Positions 23,686 through 32,228 of a DNA stretch of 64,000 nucleotides are shown one piece after another. The position numbers and the translations under genes are program-made. This DNA is from Lentisphaeria bacterium (GTDB lineage: Bacteria; Verrucomicrobiota; Lentisphaeria; Victivallales; UBA1829): assembly GCA_017456805.1 (NCBI GenBank), contig JAFTIQ010000032.1, positions 7,971 through 71,970 on the forward strand, in the 5' to 3' direction. Numbering within the stretch: position 1 is the first letter of the stretch; every line of letters starts with the position of its first letter. Below the pieces are notes generated by a model. It saw nothing but the letters and a program-made list of their open reading frames with translations. It was not told where the DNA came from and did not search any database.

Positions 23686-23750
23686 CCCGTCCTGTCAGAA
23701 AAACACAAACTTGACGAAAAAATCTTTTTCTTGAAATTATCCCTGATACC

Positions 23751-23785
23751 CGGAGCAAAATACCATCAGGTAAAATTTTGCTCCG
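23751..23785. other. Hairpin downstream of AIDA-repeat gene
   Basis: The arms CGGAGCAAAAT and ATTTTGCTCCG are separated by 13 bases. No T-run follows directly on the minus strand, so it is a possible 3' stabilising hairpin or a weak terminator. Confidence 0.4.
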
Positions 23786-23799
23786 GATAGAATTTTCAG

Positions 23800-26481
23800 T
23801 TATGCAATTGCCAAGGCTTGAATAATGGATCCATCATTCCCTGACCATGCAGTTAATTCTGAATCGGCAACATTGCTGCAAACCAAAAGATCATCCGATC
23901 CCGAATTGTTATAATCCGTAAGACAGACTGTTTTATCGGCAGTTTCCAGATCACCGATAGAAAGAGAAGATTCTGTCTCCGCTGCAATGTTTGTTTCATT
24001 ACAAAGAAGATCTCCTTCTGAACCAAGATCAATCCAATCATCAGACAATCCATCGGTTTCCTCGCTGACTTTCAATGTCAGTGCCTTGCTGTTTGTCGCA
24101 TCATCAAAACAATATAATGAATATGTTTTTCCATTATAGTTCAAGTCCTCTCCAATAGAAAAGGTCCCGATTTCTTCCTCATCCAGAATCAGAGTAAAAG
24201 TCTTTTCATCCGCATCGCCAGCCCAGTTTGCAAGAATATAGGAACCATTTTCCTGATATGCAGAAACCGTAATTGTCATATCAGCCTCACGGGCAACATA
24301 GTAACTGTTCAACATTGCTTCCCTGTAAGACTCCTGCATTGATGATGCGGAATGTCCGGACACATCAAAAATAATGGACGTATCGCTTGTTATAACTGCA
24401 TTTCCTGCAAGGTTGGCTCTGCCATGAATTATGTTTTCTCCCCGCAAGACACCTCCATTGTTGCAGTTCAATGTACCAAAAATTTCATTATCTTCCGCAA
24501 TTGCCCCTGACATAACAGTCAAACCGCCGCCTGAACTGACAATGGTATCATATACATAGGGAGTCTCTGACCAATAATATTTATTTACGATAAGATAAGA
24601 ACCGTAATCGACTCTGGTCTTAACCGCAGAACCTCCATGATAAACAGAAGTAACGGTCCCGCGCTGCAGATGCGTGTTGGAAATCATTCCGCCATCCAGA
24701 TTAACTTTGGCACCATAACTGGTAACTGTCCCGAACGCAGCCCCTCCACTGTAAACATGCATTCTTCCACCGGTCATCAGCCGGGTATTAACAGCAGTCC
24801 CGCCGGAAAAAATTTGAATATTTCCACCGGATTTAGTTATACAGGAACTCGCCGTTCCGCCATTGGAAACAACAATCGTTCCGCCTGAAGCAATTTGAGA
24901 GTTGCAAACTGCTCCGAATTCAATTGCCATTGATCCGCCATGAAGCAGATCCACATTTTTACAGGTTCCGCCAAAATAACCCAACGTTCCGCCATTCTTC
25001 AGAACAATATTACTCGCGGTACCACCATCATAAATATTCAGTGTTCCATTGGAATTAACCGTTGTATTTATAATCAATCCGCCACTGAAAATTCTTGCAC
25101 TTCCGGAACCATTGTAAAACAGAGTATCAACGGTACCCTCCTCTCCGACAACCAGATATCCCCCGGAATACAGATTCACTCCGTACATGGAACCACCGCC
25201 GGAAACACTGACATCACCATATTTATAAACGGATGTATAATTGGCATTTCCCTCTACACTCATTGATCCATTAGAAGAAACATGCGTATTTACAGCAGTA
25301 CCTCCACTGGAAACATACATTCTTCCCTGCCCTGTAACTTCTGTATTTTTTGTAACTCCGTTTGACATGACATACATTAAAGCAGAAGAACCGGAGACAA
25401 CTTTGTCTGTCATGGAAACCGTATGAGAAAGCAATTGATTATCTGAACCATAATAAACCCCGGAATAAGAACTTGCATAGGTGATATAACCGCCATCTTC
25501 CACGGTGATATAACCATTTATACAGGGAGTCCAAATCACATCAGTTGCAGTTCCACCCGATAAAACATGAAGGGAGCCGCCGGAGTTAACATCTATATTA
25601 TTGGCAGTTCCGGCAACTTGAAGGGAGCCGCCGGAGTTAACATCTATATTATTGGCAGTTCCGGCAACTTGAAGCAGTCCAACGGAGTTAACATCTATAT
25701 TATTGGCAGTTCCGCCGGATAAAACAAATACATAATTGCCATTTATGACCATATTCTCAGAAAATCCACCGGAAGATACATGCATATAGCCATAGGATAC
25801 TGTTGTATTTTTTGCAATACCTCCAGAAGATATTTTTAATGATCCGCAATTAACTGTTGTATTATCAGCCACTCCCCCGGACAGGACGATCATATCCCCC
25901 CAAAAGTATCCAAAAAAACCAGCCTCCCCATTTCCAACAAAAGTACTGTTTGCCGTTCCGCCAGCTAAAACATACATGTACCCGTCGCCAACGACGCTTG
26001 TATTATTTGCGACACCCCCCAGAATATACATATTGCCATTATCAACAGTCGTATTTTCTGCCGTTCCGCCACGAAAGAGATAAATATAAGAAGAAACAAC
26101 AGATTGGTTATTGATAGCCGTTCCGCCGGATAAAACACAAAGGCTTCCACCGACTTGAAGAAGAGTATTATTCGCAGTTCCGCCGGATAAAACATCCATT
26201 GTTCCGGCATTCACAGTTGTGCTGTTCGCAGTTCCACCGGAAGAAACGGTCACATTCCCCATATTGGCTGTGGTATGATTTGCAATTCCCCCGCTGGAAA
26301 TATCCATCTCTCCATAACGGTTGAGAGTCGTACTGTTTGCAACCCCTCCATTAACAATGATCTCGCCATCTTCAACAATTGCAGAATTTACTGTTCCGCC
26401 GGAAGAGATCATCAATGTCATATCATCTTCAATGATCGTCCCCTCTGAAACAATCCCGCTTGATATCATTACTGTTGCCAT
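23800..26481 (-). CDS. AIDA-type repeat surface protein
   Basis: An 893-residue protein built from dozens of degenerate 17-20-residue repeats of the form SGGTANNTTVNSGGxxxV, the beta-helix repeats of AIDA-I-like adhesins. They fill about residues 20-690. The last ~200 residues are non-repetitive and acidic, with a segment DLLVCSNVADSELTAWSGND and a hydrophobic end ALAIA. No N-terminal signal peptide and no autotransporter beta-barrel are visible, so export by type I secretion or another C-terminal-signal route is more likely than classical type V (inference). The start is supported by a GGGGAG ribosome site. Confidence 0.85.
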   Translation of the reverse strand: MATVMISSGIVSEGTIIEDDMTLMISSGGTVNSAIVEDGEIIVNGGVANSTTLNRYGEMDISSGGIANHTTANMGNVTVSSGGTANSTTVNAGTMDVLSGGTANNTLLQVGGSLCVLSGGTAINNQSVVSSYIYLFRGGTAENTTVDNGNMYILGGVANNTSVVGDGYMYVLAGGTANSTFVGNGEAGFFGYFWGDMIVLSGGVADNTTVNCGSLKISSGGIAKNTTVSYGYMHVSSGGFSENMVINGNYVFVLSGGTANNIDVNSVGLLQVAGTANNIDVNSGGSLQVAGTANNIDVNSGGSLHVLSGGTATDVIWTPCINGYITVEDGGYITYASSYSGVYYGSDNQLLSHTVSMTDKVVSGSSALMYVMSNGVTKNTEVTGQGRMYVSSGGTAVNTHVSSNGSMSVEGNANYTSVYKYGDVSVSGGGSMYGVNLYSGGYLVVGEEGTVDTLFYNGSGSARIFSGGLIINTTVNSNGTLNIYDGGTASNIVLKNGGTLGYFGGTCKNVDLLHGGSMAIEFGAVCNSQIASGGTIVVSNGGTASSCITKSGGNIQIFSGGTAVNTRLMTGGRMHVYSGGAAFGTVTSYGAKVNLDGGMISNTHLQRGTVTSVYHGGSAVKTRVDYGSYLIVNKYYWSETPYVYDTIVSSGGGLTVMSGAIAEDNEIFGTLNCNNGGVLRGENIIHGRANLAGNAVITSDTSIIFDVSGHSASSMQESYREAMLNSYYVAREADMTITVSAYQENGSYILANWAGDADEKTFTLILDEEEIGTFSIGEDLNYNGKTYSLYCFDDATNSKALTLKVSEETDGLSDDWIDLGSEGDLLCNETNIAAETESSLSIGDLETADKTVCLTDYNNSGSDDLLVCSNVADSELTAWSGNDGSIIQALAIA
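25569..25721 (-). repeat. 51-bp tandem DNA repeats in AIDA gene
   Basis: Units at 25569-25619 and 25620-25670 are identical; a third from 25671 is diverged at its start. Each encodes a 17-residue GTANNIDVNSGGSLQVA unit that has lost the LSG of the usual repeat. Identity at the DNA level implies recent duplication. Confidence 0.85.
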
Positions 26482-26596
26482 TATCTTTTTCTCCCCTGAT
26501 TATTTTTATTGATCTCTATGGAATCAGGCTTGAAGTTCTTGAATATCAAACCTGAGATCTGAGTTTTTGCTGCGATAAAGCTCTATGCCGAATCCT

Positions 26597-28204
26597 TTAC
26601 TTTTTCTCTTTTATAAATGCGTCCCGGACTTGGGCGATCCGGAAATAATCATTGGTCAGGATCGTATCAATCCCCATTTCCAGATAGTTCCGCGCCTCTT
26701 CCGGATCATCACTGAAAAAGACGTTGCACAAAATTCCGTTGGCATGCGCCCTGTCAATCATTTCCTGATTGAAATAAGGCTTGTATAACTGAACTTTCTG
26801 ACACTGATTCCGGATCGCATTATCTACAATTTCCCAGCCGCCGTCATCTGCACTCATACAACGGCTGATGTGCGGCGCAATTTCCCGGGCAGTCTGAAGA
26901 ATCTCACCCGTAGCCATAATGTAACAATGACGTTCACAATCATATTCCCGGAGAAGATCAACGATTTTTTGAAATTTATCCTTCGGATAGGGCGATACAC
27001 CAATGGATTTGATATGGATATTCAAAATCGCCTGCCGGGGAAAACGCTTCAGAAGATCTTCCAGTTTCAGGATCTTCAATCCGGAAAACGCAGCAGCAGA
27101 TTTTGCCCCGAAATCAAGCTCTTCCAATTCAGCCAAAGTCTTCTCTTCCACCAATCCGGTCCCGTTGGAAACCCGCTCCAGATTGGGATCATGAATGGAT
27201 ACAGGAACACCATCTGCTGTAAAGCGGACATCAAATTCGATTTCATCGGCGCCGAGCGCAATTGCCGCACCAAATGCAGGAAGTGAATTTTCCGGTGCAA
27301 CCGTTGAAAAACCGCGATGCGCACAGATTCTGGGATACCCCATCTGAAATTCATCCGGCTTCACACAGCTTCCGCAGGCACGGTAGTTCCAGGGAGTTCT
27401 GCCCTGCTCAATGAAATCGCAATTGGAAATCATGCTTCCGCCATAACTGTTCGTCCGGCAGTATTTCCAATGAGGATCTGCAATTTCCACAACCATTTTT
27501 CCGGTTTTCTGTCCGAAATCTGCCAGAATTTTTCCGGCAGGATCAATGGCAAGAGATGTTCCGCCTTTGGTGCTGTTTTCCCCCATGGCAACAGAAGACC
27601 GCAGCACAAAGGCTCCGGCATGATAGGCAAGCATCTGATTCATCAATCTCAGATTTTCACAGGGTTCCCCGCGCTGGAATGCAGCCACAAGAACCACATC
27701 CGGGCGGCGGTAGGCGATATGTGCGATATACTCTTCAAAATAGGCATCATAACAGGTCAGAAACGCAAGACGGAGTCCCTGAGATTCCACGATTGGCGGC
27801 GGACACCATTTCCGGGTATGGGTATTTTCCACACCATGCTCTGCCGGTTCCCGTAAAACAAGCTGCTGTTTGTAGTAATCCCCCGCAAAACTTCCATCCG
27901 GATGATAAACCCGGGTAGTATTCCGGTAATGTTCTCCGATTTTGAAACAGCCGGAAAGTGCAACAGTTGCATGACACCGTTTTGCGGCATTGACGGCTGC
28001 CTCAACCAGTTTCTCTGTATGAGAAATGTAAAATGGAAGAGCTTCTTCCGGGGTCAGTTCACCAGGACCGTTTGAATATTCCGGAGTGAGAATCAGATCC
28101 AATGATTCATCGCAGCTGTTCAATTCATTGATCAGAAATTCCACAGAAGCTTCCGTATCTTTCAAATCTTTCCCATAGGGAACCTGTATGGCACAAAATT
28201 TCAT
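26597..28204 (-). CDS. Nitrilase-domain / glycerophosphodiester phosphodiesterase fusion
   Basis: A 535-residue two-domain enzyme. Residues 1 to about 270 form a carbon-nitrogen hydrolase with the Glu-Lys-Cys triad at E42 (TPEYS), K112 (YYKQQL) and C151 (LTCYDAYF). Residues about 290-535 form a GDPD TIM barrel with catalytic H296-R297 and E305 (AHRGFSTVAPENS), metal residues E323 and D325 (EFDVRF) and H338 (SIHDPN). The two activities, amide hydrolysis and glycerophosphodiester cleavage, could act on one N-acylated phospho-compound such as an N-acyl glycerophosphoethanolamine (inference). No signal peptide is visible, so the protein is predicted to be cytoplasmic. Confidence 0.9.
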   Translation of the reverse strand: MKFCAIQVPYGKDLKDTEASVEFLINELNSCDESLDLILTPEYSNGPGELTPEEALPFYISHTEKLVEAAVNAAKRCHATVALSGCFKIGEHYRNTTRVYHPDGSFAGDYYKQQLVLREPAEHGVENTHTRKWCPPPIVESQGLRLAFLTCYDAYFEEYIAHIAYRRPDVVLVAAFQRGEPCENLRLMNQMLAYHAGAFVLRSSVAMGENSTKGGTSLAIDPAGKILADFGQKTGKMVVEIADPHWKYCRTNSYGGSMISNCDFIEQGRTPWNYRACGSCVKPDEFQMGYPRICAHRGFSTVAPENSLPAFGAAIALGADEIEFDVRFTADGVPVSIHDPNLERVSNGTGLVEEKTLAELEELDFGAKSAAAFSGLKILKLEDLLKRFPRQAILNIHIKSIGVSPYPKDKFQKIVDLLREYDCERHCYIMATGEILQTAREIAPHISRCMSADDGGWEIVDNAIRNQCQKVQLYKPYFNQEMIDRAHANGILCNVFFSDDPEEARNYLEMGIDTILTNDYFRIAQVRDAFIKEKK

Positions 28205-28278
28205 AAAATCAACTCCTTGTTCCTGAAAATCAGAGGTATTTCAAAAAATGGGACTTTTAACTTGCCTCATCAATCATA

Positions 28279-28306
28279 AATATACATGTTTTATGTGAAA
28301 ATACAA
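28279..28306 (-). promoter_or_regulatory. Promoter of nitrilase-GDPD gene
   Basis: Minus-strand TTGTAT, 16-bp spacer, TATATT, about 75 bases before the ATG. Confidence 0.55.
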
Positions 28307-28328
28307 GTCTCCGGGATCTGTGGAACCA

Positions 28329-28757
28329 TTATTTTGGCTCCTGCTGCCGCTTCTGTTCCAACAAGACTTCAAAGGGTTTTGTTCTGTATAATTCCGCCAA
28401 TTGTTTTTCTACAGCTGAATCAGTGATCCGGTATCGGACCCAATATTTCCCGCCAAACTTGAATCTCATTCTGGTGATCCAATATCTGTCTGGATGATCA
28501 GGATCAACCCTGAACGAATAATCTTCCCCTTTATTAGTCCGCATTGTGCTTGACTTGGTAAAAATGCCAACCTTATCGACATAACAGACCGGAACTGTGA
28601 TATTGACCGGGAGAAGACCTTCCCATTCCACGATTTCCAATTTATCAACCTTGGAGTCTGATTGCATTTGCGACCAATTGGATAATGTGATCAGCAAAAA
28701 GAATGACAGTACAGGAACGCCAATAAAAAAGAAAAGGATTTTTTTCAGAATGTTCAT
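28329..28757 (-). CDS. Small membrane-anchored protein, unknown
   Basis: A 142-residue protein with a hydrophobic helix at about residues 5-27 and a soluble remainder with many aromatic and charged residues (YWITRMRFKFGGKYWVRYRI). The family was not recognised. It is monocistronic, with its own promoter, and lies between the nitrilase-GDPD gene and the terminator of the next operon. Confidence 0.65.
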   Translation of the reverse strand: MNILKKILFFFIGVPVLSFFLLITLSNWSQMQSDSKVDKLEIVEWEGLLPVNITVPVCYVDKVGIFTKSSTMRTNKGEDYSFRVDPDHPDRYWITRMRFKFGGKYWVRYRITDSAVEKQLAELYRTKPFEVLLEQKRQQEPK

Positions 28758-28787
28758 AAAAATATTCCCGCTGAGTTATTACTCCGG

Positions 28788-28816
28788 AATATATCATTCC
28801 AAATCAAAAAAATCAA
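28788..28816 (-). promoter_or_regulatory. Promoter of small membrane protein gene
   Basis: Minus-strand TTGATT, 17-bp spacer, TATATT, about 30 bases before the ATG at 28757. Confidence 0.6.
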
Positions 28817-28850
28817 GCCCGGATCATTCTCCCGGGGAAATTTACAATGA

Positions 28851-28887
28851 AAAAGGCATTGCCGGGAAATTTCTGACAATGCCTTTT
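28851..28887 (-). terminator. Terminator of five-gene hydrolase operon
   Basis: An 11-bp perfect stem (AAAAGGCATTG / CAATGCCTTTT) encloses a 15-nt loop, 21 bases after the isomerase stop. The T-rich arm faces both ways. Confidence 0.75.
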
Positions 28888-28908
28888 TGCCGATCTGTTC
28901 AGCGGAAA

Positions 28909-29667
28909 TTATTTGAAGAGTTCTTTCAAAATATCTGCGCTGACCTTCAGATCCAGTTCGGGGGCTCTCAAATGAGTATCATGCTCAATCAGAACCCATT
29001 TGTCATAATTGTATTTCTGAAGTTCCTTTGCAATCGCTTCATAATCCAATCCGGCATTTCCGCCGCCAAGTTCACAGAACCGGAGACGATCCCACCAGGA
29101 ATCCAATCCAACATTCAGATCTTTATAGTAAATATCCTTGAAATGGACCGCAACAAGACGGTCGTGATACTTCTGAACGGTTCGGACACCATCTCCGCCA
29201 GCGGCGTGAAGATGAGCAATATCCAGAAGAAGTGCCGCTCCGGGAACGACTTCCATAAATTTATCCAGTTCATCCTGACTTTCAATGCAGGTTCCCAGAT
29301 GATTGTGAAGAGCTGCTTTCAAGTTATACCGTTTTGCGGCTTCCACAAAAGCATTGCAGCGGCGGCAGTAATCATCGAACGGAATATTGCGGGTACAGGG
29401 AACCGTGATCCAGACGTATTCTTTGCCCAGGGCGGAAGCACAGCGCATGGTCAATTCCGGATTATCCATTTTACAGCTGGCAAAATCCATTCCCTTGCTG
29501 TGAAAAAGTGCGGCATTGCGGATCACATCCGCTTCCGTTGCACCCTTCACCCATTCGATCCCGTCAACGCCGATACTCTGCAAGAGCTCAAGACGTTCTT
29601 CCAGATTCCAGCAGCCGCCGTACCAGACATCCATGCCGTAATCGGCAACTCCAAGTTTATTTTTCAT
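28909..29667 (-). CDS. Sugar phosphate isomerase/epimerase-like TIM barrel
   Basis: A 252-residue xylose-isomerase-like TIM-barrel protein of the AP-endonuclease-2 superfamily. Typical elements are GVDGIEWV near the start, AALHNHLGT, LLLDIAHLHAAGGD and VAVHFKDIY, which carry the His/Asp/Glu metal ligands. The ATG at 29667 is chosen for its AAAGGAG ribosome site; the longer frame adds 35 basic residues without homology. It is the last gene of the operon, 11 bases after the aminotransferase. It probably isomerises or epimerises a keto-sugar or inosose-like compound; the substrate is unknown. Confidence 0.85.
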   Translation of the reverse strand: MKNKLGVADYGMDVWYGGCWNLEERLELLQSIGVDGIEWVKGATEADVIRNAALFHSKGMDFASCKMDNPELTMRCASALGKEYVWITVPCTRNIPFDDYCRRCNAFVEAAKRYNLKAALHNHLGTCIESQDELDKFMEVVPGAALLLDIAHLHAAGGDGVRTVQKYHDRLVAVHFKDIYYKDLNVGLDSWWDRLRFCELGGGNAGLDYEAIAKELQKYNYDKWVLIEHDTHLRAPELDLKVSADILKELFK

Positions 29668-29678
29668 CGGGCACTCCT

Positions 29679-30890
29679 TTACTTGGTAACGGTTCTCATG
29701 ACTTTTGCAATACATTCTCCGACGCGTGCGGTGACATCTTCGGATCCGAGCAGAGTGGTGTTTCCGCAGCACATAACACGGTTGTACATCACATCTTCAC
29801 AGACTTCTGTATCTTTCTTCACATAGGTATCTTCTTTCATGTTCCAGACGGGACTCTTATAGAGCGGGCAGCCCCAGCCTTCATGAATGAGCAGACCTTC
29901 CGCACGGATCGCAGCATAAATATCAGCGCGGGTAACACCTTCCTTCAAATATTCCGGCTGAAGAAGATAGGTGACAAAGTAGTAAGCTCTGGTATCATCT
30001 TCATAAGAACTTGCCTGCATCTTCACACTGGGAATATCCTTGATGATATCACGGACGATCTGAGCATTTCTTGCGCGGAGGTCGCGCAGTTCTTCCTGAT
30101 GAGCAAGCTGATCCAGAATGATCAGAGACTGGAAATCAGTCATGCGGTACTGATGGCACATCAGCCCATCCTGCGGGGGGACCTTCGGATTGAGGAAAGA
30201 GTTTCCGATATGGGAAACCCGGAAAATATCTTCCGCCAACTTTTCATTATTGGTCGTACAGCATCCGCCTTCTGCAGCGGTCATGAGTTTGGAGAGCTGG
30301 AAGGAGAAACTTCCCGCATCCCCGAGAGAACCGACTCCCTTTCCATGCTGCTTTGCTCCATGGGCATGGGCACAATCTTCAACCACCGCCAAACCATGTT
30401 TTTTGGCAATCGCATTGATCTTGTCCATATCTGCAACAGAGGAGAAAAGGTGAACAGGAATGATCGCTTTTGTACGGGGAGTAATGGCTTCTTCGATCTT
30501 GACAGGATCAATACAGAGCGTATTGGGATCGATATCAACGATCACGGGAGTTGCCCCAACATAAAGGGGAGCCTGAGCAGTTGCGATCCAGGTCACACCG
30601 GGAACGATCACTTCATCGCCGGGGCCGATCCCCAATGCGATCAGAGCACATTCCAATGTGGTGGTTCCGTTGCACATCCAGACAGAATATTTTGCATCCT
30701 GGAACTTTGCGAATGCCGGCATCAGTTCCTTTTCATATTTGGAATAGCAGCCCCATTTTCCGGAACGGTAAAGTTCAATCAGCTTCTGTTCTGTTTCCGG
30801 ATAGGCGATGGGCCAGGAGGGAACAAGGCTGTTCAATTCATTTTCGGCAAAAACAGGTTTTCCGCCATTGATTGCAAGAGTGTTTGACAT
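29679..30890 (-). CDS. DegT/DnrJ/EryC1-family aminotransferase
   Basis: A 403-residue PLP enzyme. CNGTTTLECAL binds the cofactor phosphate, D172 in VVEDCAHAHG contacts the PLP ring nitrogen and K201 in SFQLSKLMTAAEGG forms the Schiff base, as in sugar and inositol aminotransferases. Family members aminate or, in catabolic settings, may deaminate keto-sugars. Its place between ceramidase-like hydrolases and an isomerase fits an amino-sugar or aminocyclitol pathway (inference). Confidence 0.92.
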   Translation of the reverse strand: MSNTLAINGGKPVFAENELNSLVPSWPIAYPETEQKLIELYRSGKWGCYSKYEKELMPAFAKFQDAKYSVWMCNGTTTLECALIALGIGPGDEVIVPGVTWIATAQAPLYVGATPVIVDIDPNTLCIDPVKIEEAITPRTKAIIPVHLFSSVADMDKINAIAKKHGLAVVEDCAHAHGAKQHGKGVGSLGDAGSFSFQLSKLMTAAEGGCCTTNNEKLAEDIFRVSHIGNSFLNPKVPPQDGLMCHQYRMTDFQSLIILDQLAHQEELRDLRARNAQIVRDIIKDIPSVKMQASSYEDDTRAYYFVTYLLQPEYLKEGVTRADIYAAIRAEGLLIHEGWGCPLYKSPVWNMKEDTYVKKDTEVCEDVMYNRVMCCGNTTLLGSEDVTARVGECIAKVMRTVTK

Positions 30891-30908
30891 TGTTTCTTTC
30901 CTTTTATC

Positions 30909-32213
30909 TTATTTGGTTTTCTGTTCAAGTTCAAGAAGTTTATCTGCAACAAATTTTGAGATATGATCAGCATATCTGTAACGGTGACGTGCCGGATAGC
31001 AATGGATCTCGTAATAGCCGAATCCGGCGTTTCCCTTGCTGGATGGACTGGGGAAACGCTTCATCAGCCATTCCGGCGGAAAATACATTCCGTTTCCATT
31101 GGCAACAGTTACAGCAAACGCAAATTCAGCCGCAGAGTGTTCCATCAGAGCTTTCCCTTCTTCCACAAAATATTCTCCGGGAATGAACAGGAGGGAAAGC
31201 TCGCCCAGCTGCAAAACCTGGAAATCATGCAGGGCTGTAAGATCATCCCCCTTTTTGATCCGGATGATCATTTCATCAACCAGTTTGGCGCGATCCGCTT
31301 CATACTCATTGATGGCACGGAATTCCGCAGCATCTTTTTCCAGCTCTTCGATGGTCTGCTTCTTCACCGGAACCCGGACTGTTTCCATTGCGGCACGGAT
31401 GGTCAGATCCGTGATCTTTTTCCCGCCGGAAGCCAATCCCTTTTTCAGATCTGCAACATAAAATTCCGCTGTACAACGGGCGGCATTTTCCATTTCCGGA
31501 TTCTTCAGCGAGGTGAATCTTGCATTGATATCTCCGCATGGTCCAAGCATAAATAACGGCATATCTGCCAGTTTTTCTTCCTGAATCAGGGCATTGACCG
31601 CTCCCGCCCAGTCAGATGAGGCGATTTTGTAGTGAGGCCCATTCATGCAGATTCCGTGAACTCCGTGACTGTGAAGCAGGACTTTGCAGCTTCCGTCAGG
31701 ACGGATGAATTTCACCCAGCGGATGGTTTCATCGGTAATATCTTTTTCGGGTTCCACACGGTTGGTTCCCAATTTCTGAGTCAGCGGACATTTTCCCGCT
31801 TCGGCATACCCGATCTCTTCTTCATCGTAAAATGCCATCTCAGCGACTTCCATGACGGTTTCCTTCCAGTGCTCCTGAAAATCCGGATCAGGGATTCCGG
31901 ATCCGCAAAAACCTTTCCGGAACAACGCAGGTGCACTGTGGGTATGAGTCGCAACAAACGTAATATAATCCGGATGGATGGAATGTTTCACAGAAATTCT
32001 ATTCCGCATTTCCCGGGCATAACTGTCATCGGTAGTACAGGTATCTGTATAGATCACCATCGCCCGTTTTTCTCCGTCATTGAAAGAAAATGCACGGCAA
32101 TACAGATCACCCATCACACCGGGATTTCTGCGTCCGGCAAACATTCCATAACCGTAAAGCTCCGCAAAAAGCGGAATGGAAAGTTTCTTTTCTCCGCAGC
32201 CTAATCGAAACAT
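30909..32213 (-). CDS. Neutral ceramidase-like hydrolase, paralog 2
   Basis: A 434-residue protein of the same family as the gene at 39-1364, but of a distinct subgroup. It keeps the histidine motif VATHTHSAP and HSHGVHG. The catalytic-serine segment reads GPCGDINARF, so the GDVSPN serine is replaced. No signal peptide is visible. It is a tandem duplicate of the next gene upstream, with long identical stretches such as YAREMRN and ITDETIRWVKFIRPDGSC, and begins 18 bases before the aminotransferase on the transcript. Substrate unknown. Confidence 0.85.
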   Translation of the reverse strand: MFRLGCGEKKLSIPLFAELYGYGMFAGRRNPGVMGDLYCRAFSFNDGEKRAMVIYTDTCTTDDSYAREMRNRISVKHSIHPDYITFVATHTHSAPALFRKGFCGSGIPDPDFQEHWKETVMEVAEMAFYDEEEIGYAEAGKCPLTQKLGTNRVEPEKDITDETIRWVKFIRPDGSCKVLLHSHGVHGICMNGPHYKIASSDWAGAVNALIQEEKLADMPLFMLGPCGDINARFTSLKNPEMENAARCTAEFYVADLKKGLASGGKKITDLTIRAAMETVRVPVKKQTIEELEKDAAEFRAINEYEADRAKLVDEMIIRIKKGDDLTALHDFQVLQLGELSLLFIPGEYFVEEGKALMEHSAAEFAFAVTVANGNGMYFPPEWLMKRFPSPSSKGNAGFGYYEIHCYPARHRYRYADHISKFVADKLLELEQKTK

Positions 32214-32228
32214 GTTTTTCTTCTCCTC

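Noticed and set aside
23800..26481. CRISPR-like repetitive DNA
   Set aside because: The repeats are in frame, degenerate and encode protein repeats; there are no uniform spacers.
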